From: Echria macrotheca
Taxonomy: Eukaryota; Ascomycota; Sordariomycetes; Sordariales; Schizotheciaceae
Direction: 5' to 3'
Assembly: GCA_030411725.1 (NCBI GenBank)
Contig: MU839848.1
Span: 186,001-250,000 of the forward strand
Length of the DNA stretch: 64,000 nt
The position numbers and the translations under genes are program-made. Positions 45,201-54,785 of this stretch are shown in pieces; the stretch's first letter is position 1; the number at the start of each line of letters is the position of its first letter. The notes below the pieces were generated by a model. It was not told where the DNA came from. It ran no database searches and saw nothing but the letters and a program-made list of their open reading frames with translations.

Positions 45201-47144
45201 CTGGAAGATGAATGGGAAAAGGCCAAAGCTTATTGGCGGAGCCTGACTGCAGAAAAACGTGCTCAGCTGGAAAGGGAGGCAATTGAAGATGCTGGGGTGG
45301 AGGCTGATCTGGAGGAGACTAAGCCGGAGCCGAAACCAAAGAAGAAAAAGTCGGTAGAAAGAAGACACTCGGAAAGGAAGGCCCTGGCTTCCCAACTGGC
45401 GCAACAGACTGCTGCCGCGCAAAATCAAAACAACTCAGCCGAGTCCGCCGGCCGCACTTACATGATTCAGCCCGGCACAAGATGGTCTGACACCGGCCAC
45501 AGCGAACCTTGGAAAAGACCGCATCCAAACAAGGCCCAAAAACAACAGTATGCCAGTACTGCCAGCGACGATAATAGCTGGCGGCTCCGAAAGTCTATGC
45601 GAACAGCCGCACCTGTCATGGTGGCCGGTGAGCCCATCAAACCGTCGTGGACAAGGCCAGCAGCTAGGCACCCTCCCACGATGCCTTTGGCATCCTCAGG
45701 TCCCATCCACCCGGCTACCGCCAACAGGACGGTATCGGAAGGCGCGTCACCCAAGGCAGTCAGGCTCGCAAACCCGGGTGGCCCTATCGAACCTATAAAA
45801 AGACGTGGTTCAACCAGCAGTGAGAGCAGTTTCAAGCGTTCCCGTCCGGGTAGCAGTATCCAGTCCTCGGGATTCCGCATGTCCATGAGACCAACACCAC
45901 CTTCCAGGCCAGAAAAAGATACCAGCCAGAGATTCTCATTACGATCACTGTCCCCAGCCAGCTCCGGCTTTGGGCGGACTTCACAGGCCCCACCAATAAG
46001 TCTCACAACCGGCTCGCAGATACGCCAAACTCTACGTGATTCATCTAGCGAACGGAAAAAGGCCTCGGGTGGGATCCGCATGCCAACGTTCAAGCTGTCG
46101 CCGGGCTCGAAAAAGGGGAAACGCGCTTCAACTTCGCACTTCTCAAGTCGCTTTGCAGACTCGAGTGATGAAGATGTGAACCCAAAGAAGGCTGGTTTCC
46201 GCAGCCGCTTTGAGGATTCAAGCGATGAAGAAACTGTGACACCTCTTGTTTCAACCACCCAACCGCCTGCAATCGGTCAGCTTCGAAATCAGGATTCTAC
46301 GGCGAGTACGGCCCTGCCGGAGGAGTTGGAAGAGTCGGACAGCGCGGCAAATCCGGAACTCCCGGCACAGCATGCAGAGAAAGTCACTACCGCCGCTGTT
46401 CCGGTAGCGCGATCCCACAGCGCCAGTATGCGACCAACGCGTGCTGGCTCAGGCAGACTCCCTACTTCGCAGACCGCCCCTGTTCTAGGCGGGAGTGCCA
46501 CAACCAAAGGGGCGGATCGTCACACGGGGAAACGAAGTAGCCTCATGACGGTGCTTCGCCGTAGAAAACCCGATTCGTCAGGCAAGATTTCGCGTCCGGT
46601 CGTCACCGAAAGCGCGGCCCGCCAGGACACAAAGCTTGAGCGCAATACCAGCCAGCTTCGTGGCATTAGGAAGGCATCAACCGAAGCCCCACCGGAGGAC
46701 GATGACGGAGAGGAGGAGGACGGCCTTCAGGCGGAACCGCCCAAGAGTCCGAGGCTTCAAAAGCGGATCGTGAGCCTAGCACGTTCTATCGAGCATTCCA
46801 AGGTCGATGACACGGCGGCGGATCCGGATGGTGTCGCCGGCACTCATGATCTTCTCCCGTCCCCCCAGGGCTTCCAATCGCCCGGCGCAGCCGCGACGGA
46901 GCCCAATGGCTTTGCCAAAGATGAGGAGTTCATTCCCACACCTCCTCAACGACCTAGTGGCACGTCGGCAAACCTGGGCACAAGAACACTCAGCGGCGGC
47001 TCCTCGGCACAACCAGGGTTCCTCGGAAGACGGACGCTGTCCTCCGGGGTTATGAGTATCGACGCGCCCAGCACAGTCGGGACGACAGGCCAGAAGAAGA
47101 AGAAATTCGGGGCGTTGAGGAGGATGTTTGGATTACATGACTGA
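42207..47144 (+). CDS. Large Ser/Pro-rich disordered protein, conserved termini, function unknown
   Basis: One uninterrupted frame of 1645 aa from an ATG in good context (AACCATGGG). The N-terminus MGFAKQPLTAATANPNAATA, an Ala block and RPITPTRVADVQTKRTLRR look like a conserved motif; the C-terminus is a short basic segment (QKKKKFGALRRMFGLHD) that could be membrane- or partner-binding. Between them the chain is almost wholly disordered, with many S/T-P sites. Local marks: KSALKHSSPSRGASPSD and KKSVRVSFDDDN (about 590-630), EWEKAKAYWRSLTAEKRAQL (about 1005, a possible helix), and two SRF-(A/E)-DSSDE repeats (about 1312-1345). The upstream in-frame ATG at 42114 adds residues without features. 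I do not recognise a named family. A role in cell cortex or polarity is possible but not supported by a domain. Confidence 0.85.
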   Translation: MGFAKQPLTAATANPNAATAAAAVFKRHESNTSLSAAAAAAALAARPITPTRVADVQTKRTLRRSLSAASSAASSDGHPRPALERRGSSGSMTERSFRSPSPHRPSSSGSGHRQSLSLTYRGSAELPPVPALPKDVERNTGVSGVAAQQAPPHRRATSTGISNTPLRLASQSLGSADSPSWFGAAKLGDPRNVRRTDPAMASPPSSPPQMTGDIQLEGARPSSRASSINFSYPARVRLGSPPVSPVDARHSAELPPRTQPQPQQQPIQPGERTRPSRDSGKKRPSASESPRAKGGPRPNSMEQELVYDPNSRRMVPKTNYREAEFAVVKSTASEPNPRRRKQSSQGAGSHLAQGAMSHANIREAAPSHEKQITSIEGGSRRQTQAQERVSLEASHGFGDSAVKNDTDKPTREPQARSRTSSENSDAVQQRRKSPQPSTTTPLSLASIPWDSSRQPLKRQPSVVKEEPEPQAEDVAQMTISDALDSVPARQRVRIEASPETSAGSQGMPNVTASPPPGNGPDVDVEENPPPFLAKQSSLQAVQSTKVAPERTSSISPIRQAHFGPVSTKLTVKYSPPPRSISPRKSALKHSSPSRGASPSDDNSEASGTLNAPEEAPISRKKSVRVSFDDDNTVVVGEAAPVVQHETPQLPAGRRPWYSSFGRNIKDFSSLDDDEIMKPRPALPSFGSIRERKVREPIVEEEERPLVRPSSDRLSSTTTSKPADLPLQSPEALSRSNDHAIGAILTEEEENSRNKANTSRFREPLPPVVTSVEGGGYMSDSSSSSSRSEDETSASSKLTITTAEASQIPTSDSPIVPSKAATDGLSDGEVTITAQEGPDQNEDREITIPEISILQPTPPVQEKTADPYLFLNVPGGFPQDESDLSAPEVPTNTLVPEATQNLLPRISSQPKSDGLLAAESTSDSETSIYSDAFEDLSDMEDAGFRSLDAVLEKSMSTQTSPRKAREEVPNSKTGNPGEADQGEPRVLNPMSTPSAQPSGLEDEWEKAKAYWRSLTAEKRAQLEREAIEDAGVEADLEETKPEPKPKKKKSVERRHSERKALASQLAQQTAAAQNQNNSAESAGRTYMIQPGTRWSDTGHSEPWKRPHPNKAQKQQYASTASDDNSWRLRKSMRTAAPVMVAGEPIKPSWTRPAARHPPTMPLASSGPIHPATANRTVSEGASPKAVRLANPGGPIEPIKRRGSTSSESSFKRSRPGSSIQSSGFRMSMRPTPPSRPEKDTSQRFSLRSLSPASSGFGRTSQAPPISLTTGSQIRQTLRDSSSERKKASGGIRMPTFKLSPGSKKGKRASTSHFSSRFADSSDEDVNPKKAGFRSRFEDSSDEETVTPLVSTTQPPAIGQLRNQDSTASTALPEELEESDSAANPELPAQHAEKVTTAAVPVARSHSASMRPTRAGSGRLPTSQTAPVLGGSATTKGADRHTGKRSSLMTVLRRRKPDSSGKISRPVVTESAARQDTKLERNTSQLRGIRKASTEAPPEDDDGEEEDGLQAEPPKSPRLQKRIVSLARSIEHSKVDDTAADPDGVAGTHDLLPSPQGFQSPGAAATEPNGFAKDEEFIPTPPQRPSGTSANLGTRTLSGGSSAQPGFLGRRTLSSGVMSIDAPSTVGTTGQKKKKFGALRRMFGLHD

Positions 47145-47961
47145 TTACAACCAACCACACAACGGGACTGTTGGTCTAATTGACTGGCGTGTTTGAGGTG
47201 TCCTTGTTCAAGGACACACGTAAAGATATACGCGGAAGGAAAAATCGCACACACAGGTCGCCCAAGAGACGTGCACACTCAAAGTGTCACTTGACCACAA
47301 ATTCCTCTTTTTTTTTCTTTTCTCCATTTTTAACACTCCGCCTTGCTATGATAATACATGACGAGCGGGCGGGAGCGATGGCAAAGCGAGCTAGCAGAAA
47401 CACGGCAGAAGGATACCCCTTTTATTTTCTTCTCCACTTCCTAGAGTGAGGCGGACGGCCGGCGGCGGGCCGCGTTGGGGAGGGAGGATTGTTGGGACGA
47501 TACGATACCTATGGGCGAATACACATATAATTCAGTAATATATGTGTAATACAAAACATGACATATTTGTTTACAATTCCTTGGTGTGCTAGAGGGGTTA
47601 TTCCGCAGCGTACTCTCCCTCGAAAGCTTAGATATGCTCTCTCTTTGCTGAACAAATCATGGGACAGCGGAAAAGAGACACTTTAGTCACGATCCTGGGG
47701 CCCAGATCGTGCTGGGATATATCCTCAGTTAGGATTCCGAGGTGCTGACCTTAGAATTCTGGCAATCCTTTTGGAAGGCTGGTCATTGGGTGTGGGTCTG
47801 ATCGAACGTCGTCACAACTTTGCACATACGGGCTTAAGAGACCAACCACATAGCGGAAAGATACCATTCAAGAGATGATTCAAATCTTAATTGCTATCAT
47901 AGGTCGTCCTCGTGGGCTTTTTCACACTTTATCCATTACACACCAAAGCTGGGAGCTGCGT
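47145..47961. other. Intergenic between convergent genes, holding element copy B
   Basis: 3' flanks of two convergent genes; AT-rich around 47500-47580. Contains the second copy of the dispersed element. No gene recognised. Confidence 0.6.
47708..47816 (+). repeat. Dispersed element, copy B
   Basis: Shares a perfect 36-nt core (47740-47775) with 10763-10798 and weaker similarity on both sides, in the same orientation. Outside the core the copies differ by substitutions, several of them C/T or G/A (for example C at 10735 against T at 47713), and by small gaps. No flanking target-site duplication was evident by eye. Confidence 0.7.
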
Positions 47962-49081
47962 TCAGGGCCAGTGGTTGGCGAAGAAGGTCAACACCGTCTT
48001 GTAGCCGCGGGTATACTCTTCCTTGACCCGCTCACTCGACAGGTCGGCACGGGCGGCCATCCAGCCGTGGATCTGGTCGCCAAAGATCTCAACGTGCTTG
48101 GGGACCGTGAGCTTCTGCTCGAACTCCTTGATTTTATCCTCGGGCTCCTCGCCCGACGCGAGGATGATGATGGGCACCTTGATGCCCTCGGCGTCCTTGG
48201 GGTCGACCATGGCCGGGTGGCATTCCGCCGCGACCTTGAACGGGTTGGCATCACCAGAAGTGACGAGAGACACAACTTTTCCGCCCCAGCAGAACTGGTG
48301 GTTGTTTCACGTAAGCGGTTGGTCAGCCTGGGTTTCGTGAGGTGGTACGGAGAGGGCTGGGTTCGGATACGTTTGCCGAAATACCGCATCAGCGCATCTG
48401 GCTGTTGGGCTCGGAAACGGAAGTACATAGACAAAGAGGGATATGTGCTACGCAAGTGGATCATGTTGGAACGAAGAAAACAAAGGGGCTTTGCTTACGC
48501 CAAGGACGCCCCACGACTTGACCGAGGGGTACTTTGCCTCGAGTGCCTTGACGAAGCCGGGCAGCTTGCCGGCGACGCCGGGCGCGGGGTTCTTGCCGAA
48601 GAAAGCCCCGAGATTCTTCTGCTTCTCTGGCGTGTTGGGGGGATACCTGAAGGATCCTCTCAACAAATGCGTTTTTCCGGGCAAGGGGAAGGGGGTGAGC
48701 CTACCACTCAATGGGGCAAGGAGAGCCCTCAAACCAATCCGGAATGACGACCTTGTACTTGTGGTGGTCATCTGAGGTTGCAAGGATGTCGGCTCCTTGC
48801 AGTGTCTGGTCAAAGTACCCGAAGATATCGTAGATCATCACAATGCCCCTTGCGGCGTCGTCGGGGCCGGTAGCGTCTTTGCCGCAAACATGTCAGCCAG
48901 GTCGCGTCCCTCCAACGGGGCTGCCGAGATGGGTGATAAGCATTGTGCTGGGCCATGTCTTACATGTCTTCAAGCCATCGACCTCGTCGTACGACCCCTT
49001 GGCGCTGTAACCAGAGGAGACGACGGGGGGAACGTTGCAGCAGGCGGCCGGGTGGCCGTGGGTTGCAGGCATCGTCGACAT
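47962..49081 (-). CDS. Dienelactone hydrolase-family protein
   Basis: Four exons: 48964-49081, 48705-48876, 48499-48646, 47962-48294, giving 256 aa. Introns are 87, 58 and 204 nt; each junction restores conserved text (LKTYATGP, PIEWYPPN, GVLGFCWGGKV). The alpha/beta-hydrolase has the DLH nucleophile Cys148 in GFCWGG, a likely Asp199 in ASGEEPED, and His222 in DQIHGWM. MIYDIFGYFDQTLQGADILA is the usual fungal form. The group includes yeast Aim2-like proteins and fungal enzymes acting on lactones or small esters; the substrate cannot be deduced. The start MSTMPATHGHPAACCNVPP matches fungal relatives, and a second ATG three codons in is possible. Probably cytosolic, as no signal sequence is seen. 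Confidence 0.94.
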
Positions 49082-50068
49082 CTTGGCGGTAGCAAGGTGT
49101 TTACTTGATGGAGAGATTAGGTTGGATAGCCGGGAGTGCTTTGGAGGAATTGCGATCGTCGAAACGTCCCGGTAGCTGCTTGGGGGACAACGGGAGTAAG
49201 TAAATGGGCGAGAAGAGGGGAGGGGCTTGATATGGACAGCGACCCCGCGCACGGCGGCGAGACGCGGGTATCGAGACATCATCTGCGACTATGTCTGGTA
49301 CACGTACCGAGCGATTGCGATTGATTCGCACACTTCGCTTTTACACACCACCTTGGGATCGTGCTGACGAAACAGGACGGCAGATCAGGTTATGCCTGGG
49401 CCCAAGCTGCTTGCTCCTGGACGTAGCAAGAGCATAGGTATCTAGTTGCTTCCGTATGCCGCCCCCATTGAGAGGGCGGGGGTCGCGGGGTAGCTCCTGC
49501 CAGCCCACCATGATGTCACAAAGCTGTCTGCTGTCATGCAGGACCCTACGATCCCAGGTCCCCGTTAGCTCGCAACTTCATCGAGCCAATCCGCACCGCC
49601 ATTTTTGTTTAGAACCGTGCTTTTTTCGCTGTGCGGAAGCTTCCAGATTGTTTAAAAACTACAGTCAATAGTTTTATGAAATTTGAAAGTACAAGCTCAT
49701 CTGTCACAACTATGTTGCATAAACTCGTTGATGGTAGGTCTCTAACGTCTTGCGCTAACAATGCCCGCGCCTTGGCCGTTGATTGGAGCTAGCGCATCCC
49801 GCTAAGTTTCTTCATGGACAGCACCAAGGACTTGACCGAGATCATCCCTATTTAAAACGTCAAACAACCAGTTGCAGTGTCAGAAGGACCGGAGACAACA
49901 AGAAACAAACGATTAACTCCGGTAACCGCTATAGAACACGTGGATCCCTCGGGGGTACTCTTCCAACAACCCTTGCAGCTCTGTACCTATATGCAATCCT
50001 CGCACTCCTCAAACGCCGTGCATGATAATACCAAGCGAAACCCTCCAGAGGGGCATCACAGTTGCAAC
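49082..50068. other. Intergenic, 1 kb
   Basis: Promoter side of the DLH-family gene and 3' flank of the Nudix gene. No gene recognised. Confidence 0.6.
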
Positions 50069-50665
50069 TCAAGCGTCAATCGTGTAGCCAGTCTTCCTCA
50101 CGTCTTCCACGGTCTTCCGCACAGCATCGATCTCTCCCTGGAACCGCAGCTTGCCAGCAGCCTCGGCTATGGGAACCCAGCAGGTGTCGAGATTCTCCCA
50201 CGCCTCCTGCGTGCCGCGCTGCGGGTTGGCGGTCGAATCGGCGGTTGCGGCAAAATAAAAGACGCCTTTGAAGGCTGGCTTGTCCGACTGTGGATCCGGG
50301 TAGAAACACGCTCCCACAAACTCGGTACTGGGCCTGCCCTCGGTGACCTGCGGGTTTGCTCCGTCGTTGGACTGCTCGTCCGCCGGCGGCGTTGCCCGGG
50401 TGGCAATGTCGAGACGCAGCGGTGTTACGCGGATGCCCGTTTCTTCGTATGTTTCTCGGATAGCGGCGTTCAGCATGGACTCGTCGATGTTTCTCCTTCC
50501 CTTGGGCAGCTGGTAGATCTGGATCCGTTTGTTCCAAATCAGGAGCACTTTGCTGCGGGCGAGGTCGAGCGTTACCGTGCCGCATGACATGACGAAGGCG
50601 TCGGCCGGGCAGAAGTCCATGCTCATGTTGATCCTTTCCAACCACACCAGAGGGTCAACCGCCAT
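50069..50665 (-). CDS. Nudix hydrolase
   Basis: Intronless, 198 aa from the ATG at 50665, which has a strong context (AACCATGGC). In-frame ATGs at 50770 and 50866 would lengthen the protein by 35 or 67 residues of Gly/Ala/Ser-rich text without features, so the short form is preferred. The Nudix box is complete: GRRNIDESMLNAAIRETYEE followed by TGI (about residues 56-78), with the metal-binding REXXEE. The surroundings (AFVMSCGTVTLDL, VLLIWNKRIQIYQLPKG, FKGVFYFAATAD) fit the Nudix fold. Members hydrolyse nucleoside diphosphates linked to other groups; the diphosphoinositol, ADP-ribose or Ap4A type cannot be separated here. The 'IYQLPKGR' strand resembles diadenosine/diphosphoinositol polyphosphate hydrolases but this is only suggestive. 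Confidence 0.9.
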   Translation of the reverse strand: MAVDPLVWLERINMSMDFCPADAFVMSCGTVTLDLARSKVLLIWNKRIQIYQLPKGRRNIDESMLNAAIRETYEETGIRVTPLRLDIATRATPPADEQSNDGANPQVTEGRPSTEFVGACFYPDPQSDKPAFKGVFYFAATADSTANPQRGTQEAWENLDTCWVPIAEAAGKLRFQGEIDAVRKTVEDVRKTGYTIDA

Positions 50666-53600
50666 GGTTGCGAGCCACCCGTTGGCCTCGGAACCACTCC
50701 CACACTGCGCACGTCTGGCAAGGGCTTCCCCGACGGGTGAGGAGTCCTTTGCGACCTCGCAGAGATTCATGAAATGAGGATGCTGTTGGGGTGTTGGGTA
50801 GACTGGGGCGGCAAGATGATGTGGGCAAGAAGAGTTGCGCGGTGTAGATTGCCACCCTCGCCGCATAGGAGAGGCGAGAGGGCCGCTTTATAGGGAAATC
50901 GAGCTCGAAGACGAGAGGAAGATGGTGAGGAAAGGTGTGGGGTTCATCTCATGGTCACTTATTACTTGGGAAGGGGTCTTTTAGTTCCGCTTTATCGACG
51001 TCCGGCCACTACTGCCATGTACCGGGATGCAAGCTGCGGAAGGCCAAAACGGAAACATGGTTACTTCAAGTACCCAGTACCAGCCCGCAGGCTCAACCGC
51101 CTCCACATTGTCCAAACGGCCGGTGAGCAACCATAGCGACCGGTGAGGTGGTGAGGCTGGGTCAGAAAGGAGCGCTGCCGACCCGACTTACAGCTATGCA
51201 AGTCATATGGAGATCCCCGGCTGTCCCCCACCATTTGCATTGACTTACATGTATTAGCACCCGAACCTGGAATGCCTGGGTCTTGAACCCGCCGACGGCC
51301 CGGGCTCGAGCTGGAGTTGCGGCCAACAAGGGAGCCCTGGCAATTTCAGCTTATTCTTCCGGGTTGCGACGTGGTGATGGGCGACTGGGCGGCTGCAAAT
51401 ATACCGGTATTGCATCTCCAGGGTCTCCCCAAAGCACGGCTCCAGACCGCGAATATTTGTCACGACGGCCCTCGCAGCAACCCACACCGTATAATAGACT
51501 GGCTTCCGAGAAACAAACAAAAACACAGCGGGGTATTAGCCTGTCGGCGGCGAAAAGTCCGCCAGAGGGTAGGGATGGGCATCGCTTCGGCGGATATTGT
51601 GATAAGAGCTCAAGGCCTATCCAAACCGACCTGTCGTCGAGGCCCGCCAGTGGCTCGCACAGCTACTACACCAGAAAGTTCTCTCGGCTGCAAACTGCCG
51701 GGCAAATCACGGATCGAGGGGACTCATCCCAGGTGGCCGGTGTGCCCAGCTTTCCTCATCTCAACCACTCGGCGATCGAGCCGGCGTCGGCCCTCCAGGA
51801 CGGATCACGGCCTCCCCGTCCCTAGGCATGTTTGCCCTGTTTCCTCCCTCCCAGCACATGGATCCCGTATTAACACCGGTATTATACACCCCTCCCGGGG
51901 AACTGAGCGAATGAGATAGGCATCACATGGCGAAGCTAAAATCACACATACAAAATGCTTCCCCGCAATCCAGTCACACCTATATGGCACTCATTATGGA
52001 CGACAATGTTCCGTTTCAGTCCACCTTGCGAGCTCGCTTTTGGTCCTCGCTGTTCACCGAAATGTGGGCTGGGGATGCGCCATTGCGATGCACCCCGACC
52101 GATCCAGAACAACTGTGCGACCCCCCAACTTCCTATCCTGGTATGGTTTACACATGGCATTACACACTTCACTCATACAGCTCTCGGGGCCCTGGCGATT
52201 CGCATAGGCAAATCATAGAGGCACGAAGCCACCGGGCAGTCACACCATCTTGGGTCGAGTACTCGGTACAAGCCGCAGTGAATTTTGCTCACCCCAGTTC
52301 CAGGAGATTTGTTTATCGGACTACCAAGGCTGCGGTCAGACGGTTCCTGCCTCTGAGCATTGATGCATTCACTTTTCAACCTTGGACCATGAAAATCTCC
52401 ATGGTTGATGCGCTTGCGGATCCCAGCTTGTCGCTGCCCTGGGTGCTTTGGTTTTCTCATCAGCAGGTTCTACGGTAACGGTACCCGGTGAGAGCTGTCA
52501 TGCAGTGAGACCTGGACATCGAAGAGGACTCAAGGAAACCTAAGGGTCATGGACTGCGCTGCTGTCGTGCGGCGGAGACGAAACGCATTGAGCATTTATT
52601 TGGAAACCCAGAGCCTCAAGCGCATCCGCCCTCGATTCAGGCAGGTATCCCGGATTAACGCCGATGGATTGGTCCCTGTCGGGCCACCTGGGCCACGCAC
52701 CAGGGTTACAGTCGACCAAAGGCTTCGGTGGGATGGATCGATATGGGCGTAAGGGGCTGTCCCCGAGGCATCGGTAGTGTACGGTGGCCGACATGGCGTC
52801 TCTCTCGCGCAGCAGCAGCAGCAGCACCTGACTCGTTCACTTAGATGGCACACTATCAGGACGCCGGCCAGGGGGTACAGCTCCGGGATGGGCCGCTAGC
52901 GACCGGGGAATTTCCTAAAGCGTCCTCGTAATTGTGGTTCTCTCGGTCGCTTCCTCAGCCTCGGGCACGTGTGTTGCAAAAGACATGGGATGAAATGCGC
53001 AAACAATGGGGGATTATTGTGCTGCAAGTTTGGCCGAAGACGAATCGGAAAGCTCGAAGTTTTGCAGCTTCCCGCCCCGGCCCGCTCTCGGCCATTTCTC
53101 CCCAACATTTTTTTTTGTCACGGTGCCTTGCACCAACAGCCGCTTTTTCTGTTGCCTGGCAAGTCAACTATCGGACACTCGAGGTAGTACAATACTAAAA
53201 AACGACCAGTCTCTCTCCCGTCTTTATTTTTGCGCCTGGAAGGCTCGAGCGCTGACAGCTAGGAATCTAATTAGGTACTGACACACCCCATCAGCCCTCC
53301 TCCGGAGGCTATCCGGAAGGGCAAAGGCGTGTTGCATAATAGTCGGTCATCCGATATATCACATATTTGGATTGGGGCCGTTCCTTCTGCATGCCCAAGT
53401 GCGGCGGGCCCTCGAGACGTGTGCACGTTGTTGAGCGCAAGCCGCCGGCCTTTTCAGCTCAAGAAGTTGTTCCTGCCAACAACCTGCATACTCACAACTC
53501 TCTGATGCTCTGTTGAACCGCTTCTGCCGCCGCCCCTATGGCCCCCCAAGGATATGGCCCCATCCTGAAGGGAGGGGGGTGGACTCGGGAAGAAAGACGT

Positions 53601-54785
53601 ACTGTAAGCCGCCGAAAATCATTGCCAACAAAGCCAACCAAAAAAACAAAACAAGAAAAAAATTATTCATCCCTCATTTTTATCGTTCCTCAATGTATAA
53701 AAAAAAAGTCAACCATATCCCGGCACCGGGTTGGGGATGCAGTCATCATCATCCTACGTAGCACCCAATGACTCGACACACCGATGTTGCAGTACGATGC
53801 AGGGCCGGGCTGCCGCGGATTTTTTTTTGGAGGTGTTATCACTCACCGGTCTCGGAAGACCTAACAAGGAAATATCTTGGGCAGGCCGAGGCCGAGGGGG
53901 TTCGACCGGCGAGCGACAGCGGGAGCGGGAGCTTACCTTTGGAGAGCAGCAGCAGCAAGCAGCACTATAATGGCGAAAAAGACTCGCGAATTTTTCGTAC
54001 AGAAAATCTCTTGGACGGCAAGGACGGGTGGCGCGCATGACAAAAGGTATGGTGATCCTACGGAATATTCAGCTTCATGATGTTTTACACACTCTCTTTC
54101 TCCTCCCCTCCTCCGCTCCTCCCCACTCTAGCCCTGCCTGGATGATGTCAAAAAATGCGACCACTGTCCTCGATCCGACGCAACTAAGAAGAAGCTCTTA
54201 GTCTATAGTTCTGAACGACGGCCCAGCCAGACCTCTCGGATTCGCCCTTCCCGGGCATCCATCCAGACTCGTCCGACGGGGGCGGCGAGGTGAGTTCACC
54301 CGCTCGCTCGCCATCCGGTCCCTTCGCTATAAACCAACCCCACCTTGCGCGAACCGCGCCCTTCTTTTTTTCTCTCTTTCTTGTCTAGGTAAACCAGACT
54401 TATGCGGCTCTCCATCAGCCGATGCTAGAGTGACTTCGGTGGGGGTCACAAGGCCCGGGCACTTCCAAAGGGATCGCCCCCGGGGCGAGAGAGATGGCTG
54501 CCGCGTGGCATGACAAAGAGAGAAGGGTATCTCCGCACGAGTCGGGGAGGGAGGGGAGGGAGGGAACAAGAAGCGGGCCAAGGTTACCGCCCAGGCCGAG
54601 ACGCCTTGCCGCGGACGGGAAGTCTTCTGTGCAGCACACGAGGGAAAGCAGTTCCGATTTAGCCAGGGCTGCAGGACCGCAGCTCTATTGCGTTAAGTAC
54701 ACTCGACAACGACGTCGTCCCTCCCCCCCATGCAACATGCCGCGCCACGCACCCAGAAGTCGAGGGTGCCAAGCTCGCTTCTCCC
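50666..54785. other. Gene-poor stretch, 4.1 kb
   Basis: No gene could be supported. The longest frames (51283-51825, 51317-51919, 51927-52478, all plus) have no domains, overlap each other and lack splice-consistent extensions. Small CAG-type repeats occur at 52810-52826 and 53945-53963, and pyrimidine-rich tracts lie at about 54090-54130. It includes the promoter region of the Nudix gene and the 3' flank of ivdA. Confidence 0.55.

Noticed and set aside
47875..48747. 290-codon plus-strand frame
   Set aside because: Antisense to the dienelactone-hydrolase exons.
51283..52478. Plus-strand frames of 180-200 codons in the gene-poor stretch
   Set aside because: Overlapping in different frames, no domains, no splice extension.
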